The position numbers and the translations under genes were made by a program. A stretch of 45,287 bases of DNA from JBCDAP01 sp038747915 (lineage in GTDB: Bacteria > Planctomycetota > Phycisphaerae > Phycisphaerales > UBA1924), in the NCBI GenBank assembly GCA_038747915.1, contig JBCDJJ010000022.1:1-45287 (forward strand), in the 5' to 3' direction. The notes below the pieces were generated by a model. That model saw nothing but the letters and a program-made list of their open reading frames with translations. It did not search any database and had not been told where the DNA came from. Below are positions 16,978-26,587 of the stretch, piece after piece (position 1 is the first letter of the stretch; every line of letters begins with the position of its first letter).

Positions 16978-19554
16978 ATGGCCGACGTCCCACCGACCGA
17001 CCCAAGTGCCGATGACGCGAGCGATCAGGCGGATGGTGCAGCTGAAGAGTCCAAGCCGTCGCTCATCGCGGTGGTCAAGGACAAGCTCTCGGGCGCCGGA
17101 TCCGAGCCGCTCCGCGGCAAGCGCGACCGGCTGGCCCTGCCGCTTGTCGTCGGCTCACTCGCGCTCACGCTCGCGGGCCTGATCCAGTGGGTCACCGCAG
17201 CACCGGTGGCGGACTACCCCGCGGCGCTCGACACCGTCGAGGAGCTGCTCGAGGCATCCGAGTTCGACCAGGCGATCGCCTACCTCAACGACCCGATCTC
17301 CGTGAGCTTCGCGCGAGAGCCCATCGGCACCGTCGACCTCGCGCGGTTCTACGCGCTGAGCGGTGATGCGGTCTCGATGAGCCAAGCTGCGAAAGGCCTC
17401 GATGTCCGGAGCAACCACGAGCGCGTGGTCGCGTTGTACGAGCGGGCCCGCCAATCCGATCCGTTGGTGCTCGATGCGCCTCGGCTCGCGCGGCTCGCAT
17501 CGACGCTGCTCGCACTCGACGATCTCTCCTCGGCTCTGGAAGAGGTCCGCGCGATCCCAGTGACCGAGCCCGCGTGGCGTCACAGCATGCTCCGCGCCGT
17601 CATCGAGCGCGCGATGGAAGAGGGTGACCGCGCCGAGCTCGGGCCGGGCGAATCGGTCGCGGAACTCCTCGTGGAGATCCGCGATGCGCCGGGCGTTGCC
17701 CCCGAGAACCGTATGTGGGCGGTCGAGCAGCAGACACGCCTCCGGCTCGAGGCCGGCTATCCCGAGCGCGCGGTGACCGCGCTGCTCCCAGAGATTCAGC
17801 GAATGGATTCGCCCTTCGGCCCCGAGGCCGGTCGGCTCTTCGTGCTGCTCGGCCGGGCCTACCTCGAGCTCGGGCACGTCGACGATGCGGAGAAGCAACT
17901 GAAGCACGCGACCTCGGAAGGTGTGCTCGGCCCGCGCGACCCGGCGCTCGGCGAAGCGCTCGTACTGCTCGGGCGGATCGCGCAGCTCAGCGAGGATCTC
18001 GAGCTCGCGCACGACCGCTACCAAGAGGCCGCCGCGAGATTCCCCGAGCAGGGCGTCTCGCCCGCGGCGCACCTCGGGCTCGGTGAAGTCTTTGCCGCGC
18101 TCGGCGAGCCGCGCGACGCGATGCTCGCCTACCAGCGCGCGGTGGCCGACATCACCGAGCGAGGGATGACGTCGACCGTGGATGTCGAGGATGCCGCGAT
18201 CAGCCTCACGCAACGCTTCCGCGACAGCATCGCACGCGATCAGCTCCTCGAGGCGCTGCAGTACGCCCAGATCACCGAGCAGCTCTACGCCGATGGCCCG
18301 GTTCCGCCAGACGTCACCGAGCGGCTCGCGACCACCCACCGGGCGATCGCCGACTCCCTCATGGAGCAGCTCCCCAAGCTGCCGACGGGTGAACCGGATC
18401 TCGTCGAGTCCGACCCGGTCACGCTCGAGGAAGCCCGATCGCACTTTTACTCTGCCGGTGAGTACTTCGCGGCCCACGCCGAGGCGGTCGAACTCGGCGA
18501 CCCGCAGGTGTACGCCGGCTCGCTCTTGTCAGCGGCGGACGCCTATGACCGCTCGGCCTCGGAACTCGAGGCCATCGCCCTGTTCACCGAGTACATCGAT
18601 CTGCAGGGCGATGAGCCTCGCGCCCTGTCGGCCCGCGTCCGACTCGCCAAAGCACACCTTGCTCGCGGCAACGCCGAATCCTCGGTCTCAATCCTCGAGC
18701 GGCTGCGTCTCGAGCACCCACGATCGCAGCCGGCTGCAGAAGCCGTCATCCCGCTCGCCCGCGCGTACCTGCTCATCAACGAGTCCGAGCGCTGGCCGGA
18801 CGCGGAGCGTCTGCTGCTCAGTGTGCTCGGCGGTGGCCGCACCGATGTGTCGCCCGAGTCACCCGACTACCGGGCGGCGCTCGTCGAGCTCGGCCTGCTG
18901 TACCGCCGCGTGGGGCAGCATCCTCGGGCGATCGAGAAGCTCGAAGAATCGCTCTCGCGGTACACGGATCTCGAAGAGGACCCGCGCGTGCTGTTCGCCC
19001 TGGCCGATGCGTGCCGGCTCGCTTCGCTCGATCTGTACGAGACACTCAAGTCCGCGATGCCGCAGAGCGAGCGATTCGAGCTGCGCGGGCTGCGTGTCGA
19101 ACGGCTCGACCGCGCCTCGGAGCTGTACGAGCGCATCCGCGCGATGCTGAGCGCGCGCGACCCGGCCCGCCTCAACGATCTTGACCGCGTGATGCTCCGC
19201 AACGCCATGTTCTACCGCGGCGACTGCGCCTATGACCTCGCCGATCATCTGGTGGACGAGAACCCCGAGCGATCGCGAGAGCTGTTCGATCGCGCTATCG
19301 AGCTCTACGACGCCGCCGCCCAGCTCTACGCGCGCGACCCCGCATCGCTCGTGGCCATGACGCAGATCGTCAACTGCTACCTCAAGCTGGGGCAGAACCG
19401 CCAAGCCGAGACCGCCCACGAGCGGGCGCGGTCGAGACTCCGCGAACTGCCCGAGTCGGCGTGGCGCGGAGACAATATCCCGATGACACGCCGGCACTGG
19501 GAAGAGTGGCTCGAATCAACCCTGCAGCTCGGTCAGGACATCTCCGGCTCGTAA
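16978..19554 (+). CDS. TPR-repeat protein anchored by one membrane segment
   Basis: 858 aa. An acidic cytoplasmic N-terminus (1-50) precedes one transmembrane helix (about 52-72, LALPLVVGSLALTLAGLIQWV), then nearly 780 residues of helical tetratricopeptide-like repeats (for example FVLLGRAYLELGHVDDAEKQLKHAT, AHLGLGEVFAALGEPRDAMLAYQRAV, AELYERIRAML). A signal-anchor topology puts the repeats outside the cytoplasm, as a scaffold for protein-protein contacts. AGGAT lies upstream of ATG 16978. It ends the plus-strand envelope-like cluster and is convergent with the DUF5060 gene. Partners unknown. Confidence 0.82.
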   Translation: MADVPPTDPSADDASDQADGAAEESKPSLIAVVKDKLSGAGSEPLRGKRDRLALPLVVGSLALTLAGLIQWVTAAPVADYPAALDTVEELLEASEFDQAIAYLNDPISVSFAREPIGTVDLARFYALSGDAVSMSQAAKGLDVRSNHERVVALYERARQSDPLVLDAPRLARLASTLLALDDLSSALEEVRAIPVTEPAWRHSMLRAVIERAMEEGDRAELGPGESVAELLVEIRDAPGVAPENRMWAVEQQTRLRLEAGYPERAVTALLPEIQRMDSPFGPEAGRLFVLLGRAYLELGHVDDAEKQLKHATSEGVLGPRDPALGEALVLLGRIAQLSEDLELAHDRYQEAAARFPEQGVSPAAHLGLGEVFAALGEPRDAMLAYQRAVADITERGMTSTVDVEDAAISLTQRFRDSIARDQLLEALQYAQITEQLYADGPVPPDVTERLATTHRAIADSLMEQLPKLPTGEPDLVESDPVTLEEARSHFYSAGEYFAAHAEAVELGDPQVYAGSLLSAADAYDRSASELEAIALFTEYIDLQGDEPRALSARVRLAKAHLARGNAESSVSILERLRLEHPRSQPAAEAVIPLARAYLLINESERWPDAERLLLSVLGGGRTDVSPESPDYRAALVELGLLYRRVGQHPRAIEKLEESLSRYTDLEEDPRVLFALADACRLASLDLYETLKSAMPQSERFELRGLRVERLDRASELYERIRAMLSARDPARLNDLDRVMLRNAMFYRGDCAYDLADHLVDENPERSRELFDRAIELYDAAAQLYARDPASLVAMTQIVNCYLKLGQNRQAETAHERARSRLRELPESAWRGDNIPMTRRHWEEWLESTLQLGQDISGS

Positions 19555-19601
19555 GCCGTTTACGGCACACCCACGAACCCCCCAGGAGGGCCGCGGGTGC
19601 T

Positions 19602-19626
19602 CGGCTACTCGCGAAGCGAGAAGCCG
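19602..19626. terminator. hairpin between convergent TPR and DUF5060 genes
   Basis: CGGCT-A-CTCGC / GCGAG-A-AGCCG, a 5+5 bp stem with one A-A mismatch and a GAA loop, midway between two convergent stops. No T tract. Probably bidirectional. Confidence 0.5.
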
Positions 19627-19642
19627 GGCCAGGCCTCCGACA

Positions 19643-22600
19643 TCAGTCACACAGCGGGAACAGATCGGACAGCGCCGCAAGGTCGAAGGCGTCGACGAAA
19701 CCGACCGGTGTCGCTTTGTCGGCGCTCAGTTCCTGAGCCGCAAGGTCACCGAGATACTCGGTGAGGTCGTCCGCGTCGAACACACCGTCGGCGTTGTAGT
19801 CCGCGGTACAGGCCAGGTCGGTACGGAACGAGAAGTCGAGGGCGAGCGACGGCCCCGGGTCGCCGGTGCCCCCGCTACCGGAGAAAGCGGTCGCGGTCAC
19901 CGTGTACCCCGTGGAGAGCACGAAGCCGAACGGCTCGAAGTCGCCGCCGCTATCGCCGTTGAGCGCGTACGGCGCCACGTTCTCGGTTTGCGTCAGCACC
20001 GGGGCTGCGCCGGTTACCGCGAGCTGAAGCTGAACACTCCCGACCACGCCAACGGTGTTGGCCTCGAGCGAGAGCCCCGCTCCATCGGGGACATCGTTCG
20101 GCCCGAGGAGCAGCGGGGCGATCGGCAGATCCGTCCCCCCGGCATCGATGATCGTGTACCCGGCGACCCGCGGCCCGGGCGGCGGGTCGGTAAAGGTCGC
20201 GGTGACCGTGGTCCCACCGAGCGGGATGGTCACGAAGGTCGTGCTGGCTGTCGGGTTCGCGATCGACGCGGGCGGTGAGGCAAGCCATGAGCCGAAGACC
20301 TGTCCAGCCGGAGGCGGCCCCGCAGCGATCTGCACGCCCGTGCCCACCAAGAACTCGCCGGTGGTCACCCCACCATCGACGATGGTGCCGTTGACGATGG
20401 TGAGTGTCGCCGTGACCGGCTCGCCGCCACTCGCGGTGATCACCGCGGCCCAGTCTTCGCTCGGATCACTCGGCGGTGCGGGCACACCCACGACCCCGCC
20501 GCCGGTGAGCGCGATGGGGCCGCCGACGAACACGCCGTTCCGCGGGTCGTACCACCGCAGCTCGAGCGTGCCGCCGACCGCAGAAAGGTCGATCGAGCCC
20601 GTGGCCGTGGTGTTCGGCCAGTACAACGCGTACACCTCGCCGGGCTTGGCGAAGACCTCGGCGCCGCCGAATGTCGACGACTCACCGGTGACCAGCCCGT
20701 TCGCGGGATCCATCTCCGTGAAGGGCAGGCTCTCGACGAACAGCCGGCAGAACGTGGTGAAGCGCCAGAGATCGTCGAACTCGCGGAAGTCTTCGAGTGA
20801 CTGATCGCGGTTGTTGATGAACCACTCGCCGCCGCCGCCCGAGAGCAGGATGTCCCAGATGACGCGCTTCCGGAACTCGTTGAAATCGCCCGGCGAGTCG
20901 ATGTCGCGCGTGGGGCTCCCTGGCTCGTCGATCATGACGGGGAGCGGCTTGCCCGCGAGCGTGGTCGCGGCTCGGTAGTCCTCGACGACTTGGCCCCACC
21001 CGTCGACCTTGCCGGCGTTCTGGATCGAGGTCAGGTCGATATCCGGCTGCCCGATGAACGGGGCCCACGGCCCCGAGTTGGGGTTGTTGGGGTTGCCCGC
21101 GTTGTGCACGGTGACAGGGCGATCGAAGGGATCTTGTCCCTTGATCGCACGTGCGAACTCGAGCACGGTCGGCACACCGAGGTTGAAGTTGAGGTTGTAC
21201 TCCTCGGAGATGTTCCAGACGATTGCTTGGTGGTGCCCGAAGCGCGCGATCAGCTCGCGATAAAACAGCCGGCGCTCGGTCCCGAGCGTGGCGTTGTCCA
21301 GCTCCTGCTTGTTCGGGGTCTCCGCCTCGTTGAGCACAAAGTGCAGCTTGATGCCTTTGGCCTGACTGTGGCCAAAGAACAGCTCCCACTGCTCGAGCTT
21401 GGAGATGTCGAATCGCAGGTTATCGTTGGTGGCCGAGCCGTCGCCGTTGATGGCCGGGTCGGCGTAGGGCCAGGAGTCCTGCCCGTCGCCGCCGATGTTC
21501 ATCGGCAGGAAGTAGATGCAGTTGATGCCGACGGAGTGCAGATAGTTGAGCGCCCCGATGATGGCCCGGCCGTCGTTGGGCCCCGGGTTGTCGGGGCTGT
21601 CCCAGTCGGGGTCGCCCAGGTTCCAGTCGGCGACGTGCGTGGGGAAGAAGTGCAGGCCGTTGGAGGTATTCGGCCCGGCGCCGAAGTCCGAGGTGTTGTC
21701 GAAGCCGGTGTACCCGAGCCAGTTCTCGGGGCTGTCGGCACCGCCCTTGACGTAGGCGGGCCCGTCGACGAACCGCAGGTAGTGCGTGCCGTTGTACTCG
21801 AGGCGGCCGTACCTGAGGAAGCCGGGCGCGTTCTCGTCGCGCGGGGCGACGGGGAAGGTGTTGACGGCGCCGTCGAAGGCCGTCGGCGTGCCGGCGCTCG
21901 GGTTGGGCGTCTCATCTCCGAGCACGGCGACCGCGACATTCGCGCCCTGCCGGAACGACGCGGTGGCGGTCCAGTCACCGGGCTCATCGGGCGCGAACTT
22001 CACACGCCAGACGTTGCCGTCGGCGCCGCCGTTGCCGTCGCCCGCGAAGTAGCCGGGCACGGAGTAGGTCTGCGTGCTCGGGCCGACGAAGGTGACCTGG
22101 AGGCGATAGTCGAGGAACGGGTTGGGGGTCGCGAACTCGCCGGAGGGCGGACCCGCGTAGTCGATGGTCAGGGCCTGGTGCTCGGTCAGCGGGCCGCGGA
22201 CCGCGCCGGACGTGGGCGGATCGTCGAGCTGCGCAGCCCAGGCGACGAGCCGCTGGGCGAACTCGCGGTTGTCGAACTGGCCGAGCTGCGTGCCGGCGCC
22301 GGCGTTCCAGAAGGTGTTGCGGTCGAACGTGCCCACGACGCGTCCCAGCCCCGGGTACGCGACCGCGAGCGCCACATCGCGATCGGGGTCGAAGGGGTTG
22401 TCGTTGGGGTTGAGCCGCACGTTGCCACCCGCGGTGCCCTGCTGCAGCTTGGCGAGCGGGATGGCCGGGGCGGACACGCGGATGCACGACACGCCCTCCC
22501 CGCGGAAGATCACACCGTTGCCGCCGGCGCTGCCGACCGCGTTCTGGGTGTAGTCGTTGAGGTAGTGCTCGTAGGCGTAGTCACGGATCTCGAAGACACC

Positions 22601-23083
22601 CGCGCCGTTGTCGCGGAGGAAGAACATGCCGAACTGGGCGGTGAGGTCGTTGTTGGAGTCGCGACCGACGGTGTTGTTGATGCCGCCGTTCTGGAAGGGG
22701 CCGCCGAAGGCCGAGTCGGACCACGCGACCAGGCCGCCGCCGCCTCGGACCCACGCGTTGACCGCATCGGCTTCGTCGGCGGAGAAGCGTTTGTTATTGG
22801 AACCGAGGATCAGCACCTCGTATTGATCGAGGAAGGCCGGTGTGAGTGCTGGGCTCTCGCTCGCTGGGTCCTCGAGGAAGGCGGGTGCCTGTGTGATCGT
22901 GACGCCGGGCAGCTCCTCGATGGCCTCGGCGAACTGGCTCATGCCGAGGTTGCCCGTATCGTCGAGCTTCATCTGATGGATCGCGGGCGGGTCGGATCCG
23001 AACAGGTAGAGCACGTCAACCTGTGCGACGACGGCCCGAACACACACGACAGCCGCGGACGCGGTAGCAAAGATAGAACGCAT
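19643..23083 (-). CDS. secreted DUF5060-type putative glycoside hydrolase with dockerin-like tail
   Basis: 1146 aa. Signal peptide MRSIFATASAAVVCVRAVVAQ. Residues about 22-270 resemble a ThuA/glutamine-amidotransferase-like fold (YEVLILGSNNKRFSADEADAVNAWVRGGGGLVAW). About 285-390 is a DUF5060 beta-sandwich (FLDYRLQVTFVGP, YFAGDGNGGADGNVWRVKF). About 400-770 is a TIM-barrel-like catalytic part with IVWNISEEYNLN (candidate acid/base Glu) and LPVMIDEPGSPTRDIDS (candidate nucleophile Glu). Beta-rich modules follow, and the last 55 residues (19643-19810) are a dockerin-like Ca module bounded by Cys and ending LCD. ATG 23083 has AGGGG upstream; ATG 23101 is an alternative. It is last in a minus-strand series with three pseudopilins. 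Substrate unknown. Confidence 0.8.
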   Translation of the reverse strand: MRSIFATASAAVVCVRAVVAQVDVLYLFGSDPPAIHQMKLDDTGNLGMSQFAEAIEELPGVTITQAPAFLEDPASESPALTPAFLDQYEVLILGSNNKRFSADEADAVNAWVRGGGGLVAWSDSAFGGPFQNGGINNTVGRDSNNDLTAQFGMFFLRDNGAGVFEIRDYAYEHYLNDYTQNAVGSAGGNGVIFRGEGVSCIRVSAPAIPLAKLQQGTAGGNVRLNPNDNPFDPDRDVALAVAYPGLGRVVGTFDRNTFWNAGAGTQLGQFDNREFAQRLVAWAAQLDDPPTSGAVRGPLTEHQALTIDYAGPPSGEFATPNPFLDYRLQVTFVGPSTQTYSVPGYFAGDGNGGADGNVWRVKFAPDEPGDWTATASFRQGANVAVAVLGDETPNPSAGTPTAFDGAVNTFPVAPRDENAPGFLRYGRLEYNGTHYLRFVDGPAYVKGGADSPENWLGYTGFDNTSDFGAGPNTSNGLHFFPTHVADWNLGDPDWDSPDNPGPNDGRAIIGALNYLHSVGINCIYFLPMNIGGDGQDSWPYADPAINGDGSATNDNLRFDISKLEQWELFFGHSQAKGIKLHFVLNEAETPNKQELDNATLGTERRLFYRELIARFGHHQAIVWNISEEYNLNFNLGVPTVLEFARAIKGQDPFDRPVTVHNAGNPNNPNSGPWAPFIGQPDIDLTSIQNAGKVDGWGQVVEDYRAATTLAGKPLPVMIDEPGSPTRDIDSPGDFNEFRKRVIWDILLSGGGGEWFINNRDQSLEDFREFDDLWRFTTFCRLFVESLPFTEMDPANGLVTGESSTFGGAEVFAKPGEVYALYWPNTTATGSIDLSAVGGTLELRWYDPRNGVFVGGPIALTGGGVVGVPAPPSDPSEDWAAVITASGGEPVTATLTIVNGTIVDGGVTTGEFLVGTGVQIAAGPPPAGQVFGSWLASPPASIANPTASTTFVTIPLGGTTVTATFTDPPPGPRVAGYTIIDAGGTDLPIAPLLLGPNDVPDGAGLSLEANTVGVVGSVQLQLAVTGAAPVLTQTENVAPYALNGDSGGDFEPFGFVLSTGYTVTATAFSGSGGTGDPGPSLALDFSFRTDLACTADYNADGVFDADDLTEYLGDLAAQELSADKATPVGFVDAFDLAALSDLFPLCD

Positions 23084-23240
23084 GAATTTGAACCCCTGCA
23101 TCTCACTGTCCGACACCATGTCGGGAATAGGAGAACTATGCACCCGATCGTGGGAGACGCGAGGGTTCGGAGTAAAGCAATACGGGCGTTCACTGCAACA
23201 CTGAAAACAGACCTCACCGATCAAGCGAGGAGATCATGCT

Positions 23241-24251
23241 TCAGTTGCCGTAGTACTCTTGCTGGCCGCGGAATCGCGTGAAGCTGAGGTGGTAGTCCCT
23301 GGTGATAATGGCCAGGTTCCGCCCATCCGTATCTTCGTTGCGTTGCTGAACGGGCACGTACTTGGATGAACCATCCATGAACCCCGCGGTGCCGTGGTCG
23401 ACCTCGTTGAAGTTGCCGAGCAGGCCGTTGGTGCCGGGTTCGACACCGAAGTGCGGCACCTGCCACACGACCTGATCATGCACCCACGCGAAGCGAGAGG
23501 GGTCGATGCCGGTGGCGGTGGCCACCGATCGTGCGGCGTTGATCCAGAGCGAGATGCGCGTGCTCGGGATGCCGACTTCCTCAGCGAGATCAAGCACGTG
23601 GTGCCGGTTGGTCACGTAGCTCGTACCGACATCGTCGTAGCCCGTGATCAGCTCCTGCCGGAACGGGAAGTGTGTACCGACGTTGTTATCGAGGAGGGCA
23701 TCGCGGTTGTTCTCGCGACGCGCGAGCGTGCCAAAGTCGCCCGGGCACTCGTAGATGTTCAGCTCGGTGCGGAGTTCGTCAACGAAGATGTTGTTGGCCC
23801 GCGATTCGCCGCCGCGGGTTCTGCCTTCGCTGATCTCGACGCCGTCGTTGGTGAGATCGAGGTCCGGGTAGAGGTAGAGGTTGAGCGGCCGGTCGGAGGC
23901 GGCGCTCACGAAGTTGGACTCGTACTGCTGCCACCACCGCGCGGTGTTCTTGCCGCCGAACCCCCACTCGAAGAAGGGGGCGGTGGCGCTGGTGTCTTCC
24001 TCGAACTGCTCTTGGAGGTTCTCGCCGCTCGGCAGGATCGGCCAGAGGTCTTGATTATCGGTCGAGTAACTCGCAGCGGCGATGGTCATCTGGCGGAGGT
24101 TCGAGAGCGACTGAACCAGGCCGGCTGAGCGGCGAGCACTGGAGATCACTGGAACGAGCAGGCCGATGAGCAGCGCGATGACTGCGACGACGACGAGTAG
24201 CTCGATCAGTGTGAACGCTCTCTCAACCGGACGACCGGATCGCATGCGCAT
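23241..24251 (-). CDS. pseudopilin-like protein A (tandem paralogue)
   Basis: 336 aa. The leader MRMRSGRPVERA precedes the prepilin motif FTLIELLVVVAVIALLIGLLVPV; the junction is Ala-Phe. It shares with its two upstream neighbours SNLRQMTIAAASYSTDNQDLWPILP, FFEWGFGGKNT, SDRPLNLYLYPDLDL, DELRTELNIYECPGD, GYDDVGTSYVTNRHHVLDLAEE, WVHDQVVWQVPHFG, HGTAGFMDGSSKYV and the end segment ITRDYHLSFTRFR. The DGS motif recalls the H-X9-DG tail of planctomycete DUF1559-like proteins. It sits between pseudopilin B and the glycosidase gene with gaps of about 160 bp on each side. Probably a minor pilin or fibre or surface subunit; assembly genes are not in view. Confidence 0.83.
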   Translation of the reverse strand: MRMRSGRPVERAFTLIELLVVVAVIALLIGLLVPVISSARRSAGLVQSLSNLRQMTIAAASYSTDNQDLWPILPSGENLQEQFEEDTSATAPFFEWGFGGKNTARWWQQYESNFVSAASDRPLNLYLYPDLDLTNDGVEISEGRTRGGESRANNIFVDELRTELNIYECPGDFGTLARRENNRDALLDNNVGTHFPFRQELITGYDDVGTSYVTNRHHVLDLAEEVGIPSTRISLWINAARSVATATGIDPSRFAWVHDQVVWQVPHFGVEPGTNGLLGNFNEVDHGTAGFMDGSSKYVPVQQRNEDTDGRNLAIITRDYHLSFTRFRGQQEYYGN

Positions 24252-24356
24252 GATGGCCCCCAGACCATAAAGATTATCCCGATACGAGAAAATTCACCGT
24301 CCCGCGACGAATCTCGCATCACATGATAAACATAGCTCATCATCGGCTCGATTTGA

Positions 24357-24388
24357 AGTCCGAATCACATTCTGATTTTGTTCGGACT
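24357..24388. terminator. inverted repeat after pseudopilin B
   Basis: Perfect 8-bp arms AGTCCGAA (24357-24364) / TTCGGACT (24381-24388) with a 16-nt A/T-rich loop, 24 bp past the stop of pseudopilin B. It is a possible terminator, or an operator for gene A whose start is 106 bp further. Confidence 0.45.
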
Positions 24389-24411
24389 GTGTTTGTTGTC
24401 CTCGTCTCGTC

Positions 24412-25407
24412 TCATCGGAATCGCGAGAACGTCAGGTGGTACTCGCGCGTGATCAGCGCACGGTTCCGCCCGGTTTGGGGGTCGATGCGCCGCCGAGTGA
24501 GAGGGACATAACGCGACGAACCGTCGACCGCCGCGGTCGTGCCTTTGTCGGTCTCGCTGAAGTTGCCAAGGAGGCCTTCTTCGCCACCGAAGAGCGGCAC
24601 CGTCCACATGGTCTGATCGTGCAGCCATGAGAACCGGGCGCTGTCGATGCCCGTGGTAGTGGCGATCGCACGCGCAGCAACCACCCAGACCTCCGGATCG
24701 AGCGTGTCCAGCCCGCGCTCCTCGGCGAGGTCGATGATGTGAAAGCGGTTCGTCATATAGCTCGTGCCGATATCGTCGTAGCCGATGACAGACGGGTCAC
24801 GTGTCGGTTGCTTGCGGCCGACATCGTCGTCGTAGACGACATCGTTTCCGTCACGCGTGAGCGTGGCCCAGTCTCCGGGGCATCGATAGATGTCGAGCTC
24901 GGTGCGGAGTTCGTCGGACATCAACGTGGCGCGTCGGTTGCGAAGTTGACTCGGTTGGAGCGTCGACCCTCGGAGGTCGAGGCCGTCATACGTGAAGTCG
25001 AGCGCGGGGTAGAGGTACGCGTTGAGTGGTCGATCGGTCGCGAAGCTGTTGAACCACGGCGCGTTACGACCCCACCACGATGCGGTGTTCTTCCCGCCGT
25101 ACGCCCACTCGAAGTAGAAGGGCATGGTGATCGTGCTGTCGAGCATGACTCCCTGCTCGTAGGTAGCACGGGCATCGCCATGAGAGGGGAGGATCGGCCA
25201 CAGGTCGGTGTTGTCGCTCGCGTACGCCGTTGCGGCCACGGTGATCTGACGGAGGTTCGCGAGCGAGCCCACAAGGCCGGCAGAGCGACGAGCGCCGTGG
25301 AGTGCCGGCGCGAGGAGGCCGATCAGCAACGCGATCACCGCGACCACAACAAGCAGCTCGAGCAGCGTGAACCCGCAGCGTATGCACCGATGAGGGTAGT
25401 GGGACAT
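24412..25407 (-). CDS. pseudopilin-like protein B (tandem paralogue)
   Basis: 331 aa from ATG 25407 (AGGG about 8 nt upstream; upstream frame not protein-like). Leader MSHYPHRCIRCG, then FTLLELLVVVAVIALLIGLLAPAL, with Gly-Phe cleavage and Glu+5 but Leu for Ile at +4. It has the same set of blocks as A and C: ANLRQITVAATAYASDNTDLWPILP, YFEWAYGGKNTASWW, TDRPLNAYLYPALDF, DELRTELDIYRCPGDWATL, GYDDIGTSYMTNRFHIIDLAEE, WLHDQTMWTVPLFGG, KGTTAAVDGSSRYV, ITREYHLTFSRFR. Middle copy of the three-gene array, so gene duplication is evident. Confidence 0.83.
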   Translation of the reverse strand: MSHYPHRCIRCGFTLLELLVVVAVIALLIGLLAPALHGARRSAGLVGSLANLRQITVAATAYASDNTDLWPILPSHGDARATYEQGVMLDSTITMPFYFEWAYGGKNTASWWGRNAPWFNSFATDRPLNAYLYPALDFTYDGLDLRGSTLQPSQLRNRRATLMSDELRTELDIYRCPGDWATLTRDGNDVVYDDDVGRKQPTRDPSVIGYDDIGTSYMTNRFHIIDLAEERGLDTLDPEVWVVAARAIATTTGIDSARFSWLHDQTMWTVPLFGGEEGLLGNFSETDKGTTAAVDGSSRYVPLTRRRIDPQTGRNRALITREYHLTFSRFR

Positions 25408-25493
25408 GAACGCACCCTGTGTGTTGTCGATGCGGGCACGCCCCCGTCCTCGCACGCTCAAGGCTCCGTGGCCGGTTGGCAGCACGAGACCGG

Positions 25494-26519
25494 TCAACGG
25501 AGGCTGTTGAAGGTGAGGTTGTAGTCCGGCGTACTCAGCGCGAGGTTCTCACCGGTCTCGGCATCGATCTCGCGCCGGCGCAGCTCGACGTAGTCGGCGG
25601 AGCCATCAACAAAGGCAGCGGTGCCCTTGTCTTCTTCACCGAAGTTGCCGAGCGTGCCCGAGCCACCAAAGTGGGGGACGACCCACATCGTTTGATCGTG
25701 CAGCCACGTGAAGCGAGAAGGATCGAGACCCGTGGTCGTGCCGACGGCGCGGGCGGCATTGATCCAGAGCGAGGCCTGGAAGCGCGAGACACCGCGTGTG
25801 CGCGCCAGGTCGATGATGTGGAGACGGTTGGTCATGTAGCTGGTGCCGACGTCGTCGTAGCCCGAGACGCTGCTGTCGCGTACGAGTGCCTCGACGGTGT
25901 CACTGCCGGAGACATCGCTATCGACGCGGTCGTCACGTGCGAAGGTGCCCGAGTCTCCTGGGCACCGGAAGGCGTCCATCTCGGTGCGGGCCTCATCGTC
26001 CATGTAGAAAGGTCGCTGGTCCAGGCCGAGTTCGGGGTCGAAGAGGCTGCTCCGCGGGATGGATCGCGCATTGGGCAGGCCGTTGTAGAAGAGGTCGAGC
26101 TCCGGGTAGATGTAGGCGTTGAGCGGGCGGTCGGCAGCGAAGCTCACAAAGCCGAAGGTGCCGCTGCCGACGGTGCGCCAGTACGTGTGGGTGTTCTTTC
26201 CGCCATACGCCCACTCGTAGAAGCGATCGATGCTGACATCGGGATCGCCCGAGGCGAGACCTTGGGCAGCGAGTTCTTCGATATCGATGAAGTCGGGCAG
26301 GATGGGCCAGAGGCTGTCGTTGTCGGTGGCATAGGACGTCGCAGCGATGGTGATCTGCCGCAGGTTCGAGAGTGAGCCGACGAGCCCCGCGGCACGGCGG
26401 GCGCTGCTGAGCGCTGGGAGCAGCAGGCCGATCAGCAGCGCGATCACCGCCACCACGACCAGTAGTTCGATGAGGGTGAAGCCGGCGTCGGAGCGGCGGC
26501 ATGGCAGGCGGCTGATCAT
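25494..26519 (-). CDS. pseudopilin-like protein C (tandem paralogue)
   Basis: 341 aa from ATG 26519, with GGGGA about 6 nt upstream; a TTG at 26531 is also in frame. Leader MISRLPCRRSDAG precedes FTLIELLVVVAVIALLIGLLLPAL. It shares with A and B SNLRQITIAATSYATDNDSLWPILP, FYEWAYGGKNT, ADRPLNAYIYPELDL, DEARTEMDAFRCPGD, GYDDVGTSYMTNRLHIIDLART, WLHDQTMWVVPHFGG, KGTAAFVDGSADYV and the end DYNLTFNSLR. First of the three copies, only 68 bp after the putative regulator, so probably transcribed with it. Confidence 0.83.
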   Translation of the reverse strand: MISRLPCRRSDAGFTLIELLVVVAVIALLIGLLLPALSSARRAAGLVGSLSNLRQITIAATSYATDNDSLWPILPDFIDIEELAAQGLASGDPDVSIDRFYEWAYGGKNTHTYWRTVGSGTFGFVSFAADRPLNAYIYPELDLFYNGLPNARSIPRSSLFDPELGLDQRPFYMDDEARTEMDAFRCPGDSGTFARDDRVDSDVSGSDTVEALVRDSSVSGYDDVGTSYMTNRLHIIDLARTRGVSRFQASLWINAARAVGTTTGLDPSRFTWLHDQTMWVVPHFGGSGTLGNFGEEDKGTAAFVDGSADYVELRRREIDAETGENLALSTPDYNLTFNSLR

Positions 26520-26587
26520 CGGGTTCCCCAATCACCCAGAAGGTTCGAGCGGTGCGCCTCGGCGTCGACCCCGGGCCGTGGCACGCG

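Noticed and set aside
20990..23281. 763-codon open frame on the plus strand
   Set aside because: Antisense to the DUF5060 glycosidase, whose domains are recognisable. Its product is rich in Arg/Gly/Val low-complexity sequence, as expected for a shadow of a high-GC3 gene.
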